Position numbers and translations under genes: made by a program. A stretch of DNA of 64,000 bases from an uncultured Saprospiraceae bacterium (lineage in GTDB: Bacteria > Bacteroidota > Bacteroidia > Chitinophagales > Saprospiraceae). Below, in pieces: positions 47,166-56,049 of the stretch (its first letter is position 1; each line of letters starts with the position of its first letter). Below the pieces are notes generated by a model that worked only from the letters and a program-made list of their open reading frames with translations, was not told where the DNA came from and ran no database searches. The stretch spans positions 32,106-96,105 of the forward strand of contig CALDGQ010000049.1 of the NCBI GenBank assembly GCA_937941765.1, given 5' to 3'.

Positions 47166-47678
47166 ATGAAAAATATAGGATTACTTTTTGTTTGTTGTTT
47201 TTTTAGTCTGGTTTTGTTAGGTCAAGATAGCCCTCCTTCTGTTCCGCCGCCGCCACCTCCTCCTCCTCCTCCGCCACCTGCAGGGGCATTCAGTCCGTTT
47301 GGTAAAAATGTAATTTGTTTACCAGAATGTAATCACTTTGAAGATAGAAATGAGAGAAGGAAATGCGTAACTGAAAGGATGAACAATTGTTTGTATGAAC
47401 ATTTGAAAATGCCACAAATCGCAAAGGATAACAATGTCACTGGGACTGCCGTAATCAGAATGGCAATGGGAGATGACGGAAAAATAGTATATGCTCAAAT
47501 CGTAAAAGATATAGGAGCACAATGTGGGAGAGAAGCATTGCGAGCTGTCAAATTAATGTGTGAGGATTTAAATATTGCATCGGAAGAAGGGATACGAGGG
47601 TATAAGAAAAAGGGAGAATATTTTGGTCTTTATTTCAATCTACCTGTTAAATTTAAAATGGACAATTCAAATAATTGA
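47166..47678 (+). CDS. Exported proline-rich protein with TonB C-terminal-like domain
   Basis: The 170-residue protein starts with a signal peptide (MKNIGLLFVCCFFSLVLLGQ), followed by a Ser/Pro stretch with 12 consecutive Pro. A TonB C-terminal-like domain fills about 75-165: HLKMPQIAKDNNVTGTAVIR, MGDDGKIVYAQIVKDIGAQCG, EALRAVKLM. Four or five Cys in the linker and domain suggest disulfides. True TonB keeps its N-terminal helix in the inner membrane with a cytoplasmic tip bound by ExbBD. Here the segment looks cleavable, so energy transduction is doubtful and a free periplasmic or surface role is more likely. Two similar tail domains in this window (see 49929) show the fold is reused. Confidence 0.75.
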   Translation: MKNIGLLFVCCFFSLVLLGQDSPPSVPPPPPPPPPPPPAGAFSPFGKNVICLPECNHFEDRNERRKCVTERMNNCLYEHLKMPQIAKDNNVTGTAVIRMAMGDDGKIVYAQIVKDIGAQCGREALRAVKLMCEDLNIASEEGIRGYKKKGEYFGLYFNLPVKFKMDNSNN

Positions 47679-47763
47679 TTTTTTGTAACTGAAACTTTAA
47701 ATGCCAAAATAAAATTGGAAGTTATTTGTTAAATTTGGGTCACTAACACAAAACATACTTCCG

Positions 47764-47972
47764 ATGAACAACCCGTTTATTACTTCCTTTTTAAAAAAGA
47801 TCCACCACCAGAATCTAAAGCGGTAGATAAGCTAATTGGTACTCTTAAAGAAAGTAAATCATTGGAGTACTTTATTGAAAATTGTCCAAGAATTAGTGGA
47901 GAAGTAGCAACTGAGTACTTCAAAGGAATCGAAATGATATTGACTTCAATTAGAGAAGAAGCTAAGTTGTAA
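47764..47972 (+). pseudogene. Small gene split by a -1 frameshift at an A-AAA-AAG heptamer
   Basis: ATG 47764 encodes MNNPFITSFLKK and would then stop after 20 codons. From the -1 frame the reading continues as DPPPESKAVDKLIGTLKESK and onward to EEAKL, stop at 47972. This tail frame has no start of its own; its upstream stop lies before 47764. The switch falls exactly on TTA-AAA-AAG, which contains A-AAA-AAG, the -1 slippery heptamer of E. coli dnaX. With one more A, or with a slip, the product is an acidic/basic mixed protein of 69 residues. A one-base deletion or sequencing error in the A-run is the simpler reading. The product is not recognised. Confidence 0.55.
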
Positions 47973-47994
47973 AAACTTTAAGGAATTATTTTTG
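47967..47994 (+). promoter_or_regulatory. Candidate -33/-7 promoter of the crotonase gene
   Basis: TTG at 47967, a 17-base gap, then TATTTTTG (47987-47994), which fits TAnnTTTG. The spacing is shorter than the usual 19-21. The crotonase ATG is 26 bases downstream of the box. Confidence 0.35.
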
Positions 47995-48020
47995 CTTTCT
48001 AAATTATAACACTAGTAATT

Positions 48021-48821
48021 ATGAGTAAAAGAGTAACGGTAACTATTGAAAACCACATTGCAGATGTGAAGTTGAGTCGTCCAGATAAAATGAATGCGAT
48101 TGATGAAGACATGTTTCAATCCATCATAAAAGTAGGAGAGGAACTCAATGCCAATCCTTCTATTCGATGTATTGTCTTATCAGGTGAAGGCAAATCATTT
48201 TGCGCAGGAATTGATCTTTCTAATTTTGACATCAGCAATCCTAATAACATATCGAAGGCTAAATTAACACCACGTACACATGGAATCGCCAACAAATGGC
48301 AAAAGGTAGCTTGGCAATGGCGGGAAATGCCAATTCCAGTAATTGCAGCGGTCCATGGCGTCTGCTTTGGCGGTGGATTGCAGATCATGTTGGGAGCAGA
48401 TATCAAGTACATCACCTCCGATGCAAAGTTGAGTGTCATGGAAATGAAATGGGGGATTTTCCCAGATATGGCTGGTACGGTTTTGATGAGACATACTGTA
48501 AGAGATGATATCATCAGAGAATTAACTTATACCAATCGCATTTTTTCTGGTGAACAAGCAGTAGCATATGGTTTCGCCACACACATTGCTGACAATCCTT
48601 ATGAAGCTGCAATGGAATTGGCAAAGGAAATTGCATCCAAAAGTCCAAGTGCCATCGTCAAAGCTAAAAAGGTTTTGAATGAAGCACCTTATTTGACACC
48701 TGCCGAAGGTATGTTGTTAGAATCCGAAGAGCAACAAGCTATTTTGATGGAACATAACCAAGTGGAAGCTGTTTTTTCAAGTATGCAGAAGCGACCTGGT
48801 GATTTTAAGGATTTTCGGTAG
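48021..48821 (+). CDS. Enoyl-CoA hydratase/isomerase family (crotonase) protein
   Basis: The 266-residue cytoplasmic protein has the crotonase fold markers: NHIADVKLSRPDKMNAIDED, the oxyanion strand SFCAGIDLSNF, and HGVCFGGGLQIMLGADIKYI. At the usual catalytic site, MEMKWGIFPDMAGT carries Asp where isomerases often have it, with no clear hydratase Glu pair, so a delta-isomerase or a dienoyl-type activity is possible. No other fatty-acid or branched-chain genes are near, so the pathway is open. The repeat element at 48843 follows 21 bases after the stop. Confidence 0.9.
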   Translation: MSKRVTVTIENHIADVKLSRPDKMNAIDEDMFQSIIKVGEELNANPSIRCIVLSGEGKSFCAGIDLSNFDISNPNNISKAKLTPRTHGIANKWQKVAWQWREMPIPVIAAVHGVCFGGGLQIMLGADIKYITSDAKLSVMEMKWGIFPDMAGTVLMRHTVRDDIIRELTYTNRIFSGEQAVAYGFATHIADNPYEAAMELAKEIASKSPSAIVKAKKVLNEAPYLTPAEGMLLESEEQQAILMEHNQVEAVFSSMQKRPGDFKDFR

Positions 48822-48842
48822 AGAGAAATAAAGTGCGTGACC

Positions 48843-49087
48843 TTGTTTCGTAGGATCCATCCCTGTACCAGCAAGCTGGACGTCCCTTGCCTTTTAAAAA
48901 AGGAAGGGGAGTGCGTTAGCACGTCGACCTATTCGTTTGTATTGTGTTATAAATTGAATATCAAAAAATAGAAAAGATTATCTTGCGTACTCCCCGCGCA
49001 ACACCCTTCCTTTTCAAGGAAGGGCCTATCCGCCTTCGGCGGATTAGAGGATGCCTGCCTGTTGCAGACAGGGATCCCACAAAACAA
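48843..49087. repeat. Intergenic palindromic element with TTGTTT...GGATCC ends
   Basis: TTGTTTCGTAGGATCC (48843-48858) and the reverse of TTGTTTTGTGGGATCC (GGATCCCACAAAACAA at 49072-49087) bound the gap between the crotonase gene and the lipoprotein gene. Inside are smaller hairpins: CCCTTCCTT/AAGGAAGGG (49003-49023), ATCCGCC-TTC-GGCGGAT (49028-49044) and a CCTG/CAGG stem near 49055-49070. A CCTTTTAAAAAAGGAAGG block matches the elements at 19978 and 51818. No coding sense. It may act as a bidirectional terminator for the convergent genes on both sides. Confidence 0.65.
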
Positions 49088-49093
49088 GAGCCA

Positions 49094-49957
49094 TCAAATC
49101 GCATCAATACTCATTTCCGCCTCTTCAATATCCTGTGCATAGATTTGATAAAACTCTTCAACATATCGTCTGTTGTTAAATTCCTCTTTACTGAATTGAT
49201 CGCGACATTCCGCTAAAACATCAGCAGCTCCACTTTTGTCTCTCAATTTCAAAAGCAATTTTCCATAATAATATTTCAAATCTGCATTTTTCGGATGCAA
49301 AGCGATTGCTTTTTCATAAATTAATTTTGCTTCATGAAACTGATTCAATTGTTCATGAGCTTGTCCTTTTGCGATAAAAGCAACGGTATGAATGTAGTTT
49401 TCACCTACCGATTTCGTCTCATTTGCAATATGTTTGTCTAAGTATTCCAAAGCTTGTTCAGGACAATTTAATCGTTCATAACAAATACCTCGCATATAAT
49501 CTACACTAATAGTTTGCGGATAGTCTACAAAATTAGGTGTACGTGCATCAACCATATCTAGGTCTGCAATGGCTCTTTCATAATCCCGATATACATACAT
49601 ATAATAATAGCCTCGATAGCCTTGCCATTCAACTGAATCGAGCTCAACCATCTTTTGAAAATTGGAATAAAAGTCAGCAGCCATTCCTCTCGTCATTTGT
49701 GGAATTCCACGTTCTCGATAAATGGAAGCGTGTTGATTGTTATACTTTTCTGCTTCTCTAATCAATAGTTGTTCACCTACACTTCCTTGATAATAGAATG
49801 TAAATCCAGCTCCATTTAATAACTGCTCGACTAGTTTTTCTTTTTCTTCGGCAGAAAATTCTTTTAAAGGTGTTGAAGAATAGTCTTGACAACCTAACAT
49901 CGTAATTGTAAAATAGATGTATAAAACCTTATGGCAAAAGCTCAATAATTTCTCCAT
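49094..49957 (-). CDS. TPR lipoprotein
   Basis: The 287-residue protein has a lipobox TMLGC (Cys23) after a hydrophobic stretch. The rest is helix pairs in TPR style, clearest at about 150-265 (DYMRGICYERLNCPEQALEY, AFIAKGQAHEQLNQFHEAKL, ADLKYYYGKLLLKLRDKSGA). It overlaps the end of the upstream gene by 29 bases, so the two are cotranscribed and translationally linked. TPR lipoproteins usually serve as scaffolds at the inner face of the outer membrane. The function is unknown. Confidence 0.8.
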   Translation of the reverse strand: MEKLLSFCHKVLYIYFTITMLGCQDYSSTPLKEFSAEEKEKLVEQLLNGAGFTFYYQGSVGEQLLIREAEKYNNQHASIYRERGIPQMTRGMAADFYSNFQKMVELDSVEWQGYRGYYYMYVYRDYERAIADLDMVDARTPNFVDYPQTISVDYMRGICYERLNCPEQALEYLDKHIANETKSVGENYIHTVAFIAKGQAHEQLNQFHEAKLIYEKAIALHPKNADLKYYYGKLLLKLRDKSGAADVLAECRDQFSKEEFNNRRYVEEFYQIYAQDIEEAEMSIDAI

Positions 49958-51053
49958 TTTTCAATTTAAAAGTAATATATGCGTAAGCATCTAAATTGTA
50001 ATAATTTCCATGACAATGTTCCCAATCTCTTTCTTTTGATACGATATCATATAAATGTTCGACTGTTTCTGTATCAAATTCTTTTCTATTGAAATCTAAA
50101 TCAGCACTTTCTACCACAAATCGTCCGGATGCTCCTTCACAATTAATAACGAATCGATAAGTAAGATATCCTGATTCATTTTTGAGTTTTTTTGGATTGA
50201 GTTTTTTTCGCAAGATTCTCCACCAACTGCCTTTTCCACCTTTCAATTGTGCCCGTTCTTTACATGAGTTGTAATCTGTAATGCTTTGTTCATTGTTACA
50301 CAATTTAAAATCAGAATGATCATCTAAAGTTTTGGCAGGATCGATATATGCAATCCTTTTCAAATTGTGTTTTGATCGGCGGCGAAATTCAGGAAGTGAC
50401 ATTTTTTCAACAAGCTCGTAAGTGGTCGTATATCTTTCACTATCAGAAATTTGACCTATATAACCTTTTCCTGTTTCGAAAATTTCTACATAATTTCTGA
50501 CAATCTCCGAAGTGTCACCTCTGTTCGAAACATAACTGGTAGAATCTTTTTTTGAGATAAATTTGCATAAATTCTCATTCAGAATCGTATCTTTTATACC
50601 TGTTTGAAAAGAAACGAGGTTTGAAGTTGCATTGTTAGAATAATTGATATCACAGTCAGAAATAGCAGCTTGATTTGCCCAATCGAATTCAACATTTTTT
50701 CGACATTTTGGATAAATGGTATCACCTTTTAGTTTGGCGTAACTATCCATAATTCTAAACTTATTTTGACTAACTTGATATTTGTAATACCAGCGCAATT
50801 CGTAGGCAGCGTCATAAACACTTATTTCCAATATGTCCGGATAGATTGTTTGAAATTTTCGATAACGAATATCTGTAGCAGGATCACTATTTTTATTTTT
50901 GGGAACTCGATGCGCATAATATTTATAGACAAACCCTTCTTGTAATAGTTCAGCAGATGGAAAATATGGTGTCGCCATACCCAAATCAATCGGCTTAGAC
51001 TTGCACGAAAAACAAAGCAGTAAAATGAATAGGTAATTAAGCTTTCGCTGCAT
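49929..51053 (-). CDS. Probable lipoprotein with a TonB-C-like C-terminal domain
   Basis: The 374-residue protein starts MQRKLNYLFILLLCFSCKSK. The Cys at 17 is followed by charged residues, as in Bacteroidota lipoproteins, though the lipobox is loose. The central part (about 25-270) is beta-rich and Tyr-rich and is not recognised. About 290-374 resembles the TonB C-terminal fold used as a module (GYLTYRFVINCEGASGRFVV, then ITFKLKNGEIIELLP). Six or more Cys may pair in disulfides. It is followed by the overlapping TPR lipoprotein gene, so the pair may form one outer-membrane complex (inference). Confidence 0.7.
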   Translation of the reverse strand: MQRKLNYLFILLLCFSCKSKPIDLGMATPYFPSAELLQEGFVYKYYAHRVPKNKNSDPATDIRYRKFQTIYPDILEISVYDAAYELRWYYKYQVSQNKFRIMDSYAKLKGDTIYPKCRKNVEFDWANQAAISDCDINYSNNATSNLVSFQTGIKDTILNENLCKFISKKDSTSYVSNRGDTSEIVRNYVEIFETGKGYIGQISDSERYTTTYELVEKMSLPEFRRRSKHNLKRIAYIDPAKTLDDHSDFKLCNNEQSITDYNSCKERAQLKGGKGSWWRILRKKLNPKKLKNESGYLTYRFVINCEGASGRFVVESADLDFNRKEFDTETVEHLYDIVSKERDWEHCHGNYYNLDAYAYITFKLKNGEIIELLP

Positions 51054-51222
51054 AGTTTCAAGGTTTACTCAAAACTAAATCGAAATTTTCAGTCGTACAA
51101 TTTTTTATTGTTAATCAGATGTTAAGCGCACATCTAATGTAAAATTTAAAATGAAAAATTAAAAATAGAAAGTTGTTTCGTGTGCTAACACAAATTTCGA
51201 AAGGATGGTTCGCGGTCGGGAT

Positions 51223-51606
51223 TTAATCTTCAGCTTGCTCATATTGTACAGACGATTTCCAAAAGTAAAGGAGTACAAAGCCAATAATAAAACTGGTTAT
51301 AAAATTAAACAGCTTCATTTGTCTTCCGGTATCTTCACTGCCCATTGTATACAATAGCAACGTACTCAATAGACCAACTACGCCAGCTAGCGTTATAACT
51401 ACTGCATATACTTTTACATGAATTCTTGCTCGATTGGCATCAAAAGATAATAAAACAATAATTACCCAAACACACAATACAACTAATAAAATATGGAAAA
51501 TGGACAATTCATTAATTAGGTTTATAGATGTTCGAATAAGTCCAGCACCAAGTGACAAAACTAACAACATTGGATACCAAATATTTTTATAGGTGATGTG
51601 CCCCAT
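51223..51606 (-). CDS. Four-helix membrane protein, unknown
   Basis: The 127-residue protein has four predicted membrane segments: about 9-28 (NIWYPMLLVLSLGAGLIRTS), 35-54 (IFHILLVVLCVWVIIVLLSF), 64-88 (VKVYAVVITLAGVVGLLSTL) and 97-117 (LFNFITSFIIGFVLLYFWKS). The tail is acidic (YEQAED). I recognise no family or motif. It stands between the lipoprotein pair and a repeat element, with no close operon partner. Confidence 0.65.
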   Translation of the reverse strand: MGHITYKNIWYPMLLVLSLGAGLIRTSINLINELSIFHILLVVLCVWVIIVLLSFDANRARIHVKVYAVVITLAGVVGLLSTLLLYTMGSEDTGRQMKLFNFITSFIIGFVLLYFWKSSVQYEQAED

Positions 51607-51645
51607 TGTTTAACAGCGTGTTTTTTTTATTTAAAATTGAACTTG

Positions 51646-51877
51646 TTTCGTGTAAATGCCAGACTGTGCGAAAATACTCGTTCGAGATGAGAGGTTAGAA
51701 ACCTTCATCTCGTAACACACACGGTATTCGAGCAAAAGGTTTCTAACCTCTTTGCTTTTGGGAATTTTCGCACAGGCTGACGCATACTCCTCGCGTTTGG
51801 CTCGCGTTCGGATATTTTCCTTTTTTAAAGGGAAAGGAAGAATATTTGGCACAAATATTCAGGATTGGGTTAAACCC
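51646..51877. repeat. Composite palindromic element abutting aroC
   Basis: The gap between the membrane protein gene and aroC holds GAACTTGTTTCGTG (51648), GCCAGACTGTGCGAAAAT (51658-51675) inverted against ATTTTCGCACAGGCTGACGC (51764-51783), and a perfect 15-bp inner pair, GAGGTTAGAAACCTT (51691-51705) with its reverse complement at 51736-51750. The right part (GTTTGGCTCGCGTTCGGAT, then TTCCTTTTTTAAAGGGAAAG and GGATTGGGTTAAAC) matches words at 19978-20207. The last TTAA overlaps the aroC stop codon. The element shares its outer blocks with the palindrome at 28592. Confidence 0.65.
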
Positions 51878-52949
51878 GAGTCACCTTATTCAATAATAAA
51901 AAATCCGCTACAACCAAAGCTGCCATCGCTTCAACAATAGGAACTGCACGAGGAACCACGCAAGGATCATGTCTTCCTTTTCCTTTTACAGTCACTTCAT
52001 TTCCATCTTCATCGACAGAAGTTTGATCTGAGATAATAGTAGCAACTGGTTTAAATGCGCATCTAAAATAGATTGGCATACCGTTGGAAATACCTCCTTG
52101 TATTCCACCAGAATGATTGGTGGTTGTTTTTATTTCATCACCTGCTTTAAAGAAACGATCATTGTGTTCTGAACCTCTCATGGTAATGCCACTGAAACCA
52201 CTTCCATACTCAAATCCTTTACAAGCATTGATTGATAACATTGCTTTTCCTAATGCTGCATGTAGTTTGTCAAAAACAGGTTCTCCCAATCCAATCGGAC
52301 AACCTTGAATGATTGCACATACGGCACCACCTATTGTGTCTCCTTGTTTTTTAATTTCCTTAATATGGGTGATCATCTTTTCCGCCAATTCCAAATCTGG
52401 GCAACGGACCATTGTTTTTTCGATGTTGTCAATTTCAATATCATGAGGTAGGGGAGGCATAGACAATTCACCCACTTGGCTTACATACGCATCCACATAT
52501 ACACCATGATGAACTAACAATAGTTTTGCAATTGCACCTGCTGCAACTCTGGCTGCAGTTTCGCGTGCAGAGGATCTTCCACCACCTCGATAATCTCGGT
52601 TTCCATATTTTTCTTGATAGGTAAAATCCGCATGTGAAGGTCGATATTTCGTTGCAATGTGAGAATAATCTTTGGAGCGCGCATCTTGATTTTGGATGAG
52701 CATCATAATCGGTGTACCTGTTGTTGTACCTTCAAAAACACCTGATAAAATTTCAGCTTTGTCTCCTTCTTTACGTTGGGTGACGATAGCGGACTGTCCT
52801 GGTTTTCTACGATCTAATTCGGATTGAATAAATCGTTCGTCAATTTTCAATCCCGCTGGACAACCGTCAATGATTACGCCAATTGCTTTCCCATGTGATT
52901 CACCGAAAGTGGTGATCTTGAATAGTGTTCCAAATGTATTTCCTGCCAA
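51870..52949 (-). CDS. aroC: Chorismate synthase
   Basis: The 359-residue enzyme makes chorismate from EPSP, the last shared step of aromatic amino acid, folate and quinone synthesis; it needs reduced FMN. Family signatures: [20 protein letters not shown] (about 14-33), [81 protein letters not shown] and the C-terminal [19 protein letters not shown]. The length is normal. The stop codon lies inside the end of the repeat element at 51646-51877. No other shikimate gene is near. Confidence 0.98.
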   Translation of the reverse strand: MAGNTFGTLFKITTFGESHGKAIGVIIDGCPAGLKIDERFIQSELDRRKPGQSAIVTQRKEGDKAEILSGVFEGTTTGTPIMMLIQNQDARSKDYSHIATKYRPSHADFTYQEKYGNRDYRGGGRSSARETAARVAAGAIAKLLLVHHGVYVDAYVSQVGELSMPPLPHDIEIDNIEKTMVRCPDLELAEKMITHIKEIKKQGDTIGGAVCAIIQGCPIGLGEPVFDKLHAALGKAMLSINACKGFEYGSGFSGITMRGSEHNDRFFKAGDEIKTTTNHSGGIQGGISNGMPIYFRCAFKPVATIISDQTSVDEDGNEVTVKGKGRHDPCVVPRAVPIVEAMAALVVADFLLLNKVTRV

Positions 52950-53187
52950 TTTCTGCTTCTTTATTTAATTAATTGTGGGGATTAAATTCCGCATTCACAA
53001 GTCTATGACCGCCACGAAGATATGGAATAAATAACAATTTCACTTTTGTATTTGAAATCAGTAATGATATCGCATTTCGTCAATTAATAAAATCAATTTA
53101 TATCGAATTCTATTAAGTGAATTGACAACTATTTTATCCATATTTGATTACATTATAAACGATATTTATCATTCAAAATACTGATGC

Positions 53188-53571
53188 TTGATTTACAATA
53201 CAACTTATACCAATCCAAAAACAACTTTTTTAATAAACAAAGCAGTAGGAAAACCATACCCATTTTTGCAGCGCTTAAAAATGGGTGGAATTGGCTCAAA
53301 ACGAATGAATATTATTGAGTTCAGCTCCGAGTTACAAGAATACAGTACTAAAGTTGCAGACACTCAATTTGGGTTTATTGAATTGCGTCCGAATGGAATC
53401 TTGCTATTGATAAATAAGCAATTGCAAAATTATTGTTGGCCTATTCCTTTTAATGAGTTGTATTTCGATGGCGATGTTGACTTAAAAATTGGCACAAAAG
53501 TTCATTACTTAGTTTTTGAAAATGGGAAAATACATGGTGCACCTATTTTGAATAGAATTGAAAATCATTAA
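53188..53571 (+). CDS. Small protein of unknown function, conserved type
   Basis: The frame begins at TTG 53188 (MIYNTTYTNPKTTFLINKAV) and runs for 127 residues. An ATG 4 bases upstream is in another frame and soon stops, so TTG is the best start. The sequence is compact alpha/beta with KPYPFLQRLKMGGIGSKRMN, FGFIELRPNGILLLINKQLQ and WPIPFNELYF. I recall similar short proteins in Flavobacteria-like genomes but know no function. It is convergent with the T9SS gene, and the two stop codons share the same TTAA (53568-53571). Confidence 0.7.
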   Translation: MIYNTTYTNPKTTFLINKAVGKPYPFLQRLKMGGIGSKRMNIIEFSSELQEYSTKVADTQFGFIELRPNGILLLINKQLQNYCWPIPFNELYFDGDVDLKIGTKVHYLVFENGKIHGAPILNRIENH

Positions 53572-54746
53572 TGCACTATTATTTTTTGAGCAGGATAGAA
53601 ATAGGACGCTTGTTTACATTGAATAAAATAAATTCCTGAACCAAGTGATAATTCGTCAATATATTGTTTTGATTCACCCAAAGTGGTTTGAAACACTAAT
53701 TTTCCAAGTTGATTATAAACATTGATTTCAAGGTGATCTATAGAATTTCCAGAGGGATAAATAAATAATGGCGAATTTGAATGAAGAAGTGTTGGGTAAA
53801 TTTCAATCTTTTTATCATCTTCAATTTCATTTACATCATCGACCAACAATATTTCTACATTGACAGAGTCTGTCCAAGAACAACCGCCAGCATCAGTTAC
53901 CGTCAATTGAAAATCATAAATACCCGGAAGTCCGTTAGCACCAGATAGCAAATGTGTCGGCAAAGTACTTCCATGCGCCCATTGATAGGTTTCAAAATTT
54001 CCGTCAACATGTAATTCATAACTTTCGGAAGGACCTAAAACAATGTCTTCACCCAGATCAATATTGGAACTGGAGCATCCAGTACATTCCGGAATCAAAT
54101 GCCATCCAATACCATTCAATGTCCAGGGATAAGAACTATAATAAGCAACGATACCTTCTTCTAAATTATAAATAAAAGTATAGCCTTCACCGTCCACATC
54201 AAATGCCGAATCATTGATATTAATATTGAGATGGTCATAAATTTTTCCAAGGATATTTTGCTCTATCGCAAAACCAAACATAGTGGGACTACAACTTAAA
54301 CCCGTTTTCCAACCTTTTATAAATGTTTGATTTTCTGTAGTTTCATTGAGGTCAATTGACTGTTGGCCTTCTGATCCAAGCCAGCTCCACAAGGAAGAAG
54401 TATTTGGATTAGAAATTATAGTTAAGGAATCATTTTCGAATTGAAAAGTATGCGAAACTGGTTCGATTGCAGTAGTTAAACTCCAAATAGTACCATCCGA
54501 GCCATCTGAAAGTTTTTCGCTAACAATAAAATCACCAGAAGCCAGCACGCTGTCAATAGTCAATATTAAAGTATCATTGAAATAGGTAATAGTTTCAAAC
54601 TCATTTTGATTACAATAATCAGATCCATGAAAATGTAAGTAACAATTCTGTTGTCCAACTTGAGGTTCTGTAAAACTTATAGGTCCTTGAGCGTTGACAT
54701 TTTGTAAGAAAAACAAAAGGAATAAAAAGAGTTGGGTAATACGCAT
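53568..54746 (-). CDS. T9SS-secreted protein with Cys/Trp-rich N-terminal region and PKD/SprB-like domain
   Basis: ATG 54746 opens a signal peptide (MRITQLFLFLLFFLQNVNAQ), giving 392 residues; 13 upstream in-frame codons look untranslated. The first 210 residues (GQQNCYLHFHGSDYCNQNEF, TSSLWSWLGSEGQQSIDL) are not recognised. About 220-295 holds a CSSSNIDLGEDIVLGPSESY stretch and a PKD/SprB-like module with FQLTVTDAGGCSWTDSV. About 310-392 is a type A T9SS tail (IEIYPTLLHSNSPLFIYP, GIYFIQCKQ). Unusually, the tail has YPTLL where most have PNP. It is likely an extracellular or surface protein of unknown role. Confidence 0.8.
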   Translation of the reverse strand: MRITQLFLFLLFFLQNVNAQGPISFTEPQVGQQNCYLHFHGSDYCNQNEFETITYFNDTLILTIDSVLASGDFIVSEKLSDGSDGTIWSLTTAIEPVSHTFQFENDSLTIISNPNTSSLWSWLGSEGQQSIDLNETTENQTFIKGWKTGLSCSPTMFGFAIEQNILGKIYDHLNININDSAFDVDGEGYTFIYNLEEGIVAYYSSYPWTLNGIGWHLIPECTGCSSSNIDLGEDIVLGPSESYELHVDGNFETYQWAHGSTLPTHLLSGANGLPGIYDFQLTVTDAGGCSWTDSVNVEILLVDDVNEIEDDKKIEIYPTLLHSNSPLFIYPSGNSIDHLEINVYNQLGKLVFQTTLGESKQYIDELSLGSGIYFIQCKQASYFYPAQKIIVH

Positions 54747-54852
54747 TTTAGGATTTGTTTTATTATAGCTAATATAACAAAACAATTTTGTACTTGAAAA
54801 TTCAATCAGAGGCGATTAAATTTTCAAGTACACTTAATACAATACAATAGAA

Positions 54853-55995
54853 TTAAACTACTTTCACTCGAACAGGAATAATGGTTGCCAATTTTTCCAT
54901 CAAATAATCTACTTCTTCTTTGGTGTTAGTATGAGAAAAAGAAAATCGAATATTCTTTCTTTTCGGATCAGTTCCCAAAGCTGTCTGAACATGAGAGCCT
55001 GCTTCGGCACCAGAACTACAAGCACTACCTCCAGAACAACTGATACCGTGAATATCCAAATTCAGTAAAAGCATATCTGATTTCGGAGAAGGAGGGAATG
55101 AGACACTTAAAACATGATAAAGATGTTCGCCATCTGCATCACCATTGAATTGAATGTCTTCAAAATTTTCAGTCAAGGCATTTTTAAGATATTCCCGGAT
55201 GCCTGCAATGTGTTGGTGACGTTGTTCCATTTCTTCACATGCCAACTCCAATGCTTTTGCCATACCCGCAATTCCATAAATATTTTCAGTTCCAGCACGC
55301 ATATTTCTTTCTTGTCCACCGCCATGAATCATCGGCTTCACCATGTTATCACCATTGATGTAAACAAACCCTACACCTTTGGGGCCATGAAATTTGTGTG
55401 CACCTCCGGATAAGAAACTTATTTTAGTTTTGGAAACATCAATTGGGAAGTGACCGACGGTTTGTACGGTGTCAGAGTGATAATAAGCAGCATACATTTC
55501 ACACAACTGAGAAATTCGAGACATATCAGATAAAGTCCCAATTTCATTATTAGCGTGCATCAATGAAACAAGTGTCTTTTTATTTTTGTCCGACAATAAT
55601 AATTCAAGATGATCTAGATCAAAATGGCCTTTTTTGTCGAGATTGACCATAACGATTTCGACACCTTGTTCTTCCAATTTATCTGTGCAATGAAGAATAC
55701 AATGATGTTCGATCGGGGAAGTGATAATTCTTGTAACATTCAAATCACGTACAGAACAATTTAATGCCATATTATTGGCTTCTGTACCTCCAGAAGTGAA
55801 AAATATTTCACCGATAGATGCACCGATTAAATTGGCAATTGTCTTTCTGGCTTGTTCGATTGCGGAGCGGACTTTTCGTCCGTCTGCATGAATGGAAGAT
55901 GGGTTTCCTGGATGGTCCCGCATCAATTTAGTCATTGCTTCTATTGCTTCTTCACAAAGCGGAGTAGTAGCTGCATTGTCGAAATAAACTCTCAT
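54853..55995 (-). CDS. Cysteine desulfurase (NifS/IscS family)
   Basis: The 380-residue PLP enzyme releases sulfur from cysteine for iron-sulfur clusters and thiolated tRNA. It has YFDNAATTPLCEEAIEAM at the start, TSGGTEANNMAL, ANNEIGTLSDM, the PLP Lys201 in SGGAHKFHGPKG, and the active-site loop CSGGSACSSGAEAGSHV with catalytic Cys326. The SSG loop and the length of about 380 match the IscS/NifS group I type. No iscU, iscA or suf gene is adjacent in the window, so its partner scaffold must be elsewhere. Confidence 0.94.
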   Translation of the reverse strand: MRVYFDNAATTPLCEEAIEAMTKLMRDHPGNPSSIHADGRKVRSAIEQARKTIANLIGASIGEIFFTSGGTEANNMALNCSVRDLNVTRIITSPIEHHCILHCTDKLEEQGVEIVMVNLDKKGHFDLDHLELLLSDKNKKTLVSLMHANNEIGTLSDMSRISQLCEMYAAYYHSDTVQTVGHFPIDVSKTKISFLSGGAHKFHGPKGVGFVYINGDNMVKPMIHGGGQERNMRAGTENIYGIAGMAKALELACEEMEQRHQHIAGIREYLKNALTENFEDIQFNGDADGEHLYHVLSVSFPPSPKSDMLLLNLDIHGISCSGGSACSSGAEAGSHVQTALGTDPKRKNIRFSFSHTNTKEEVDYLMEKLATIIPVRVKVV

Positions 55996-56049
55996 ATCAA
56001 TTCTATCAAATGTTTAGTTTAAGAATCGATTTAAAGATACGTCAAAATA

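Noticed and set aside
51631..51852. 73-codon minus-strand frame next to aroC
   Set aside because: It lies wholly inside the composite palindromic repeat.
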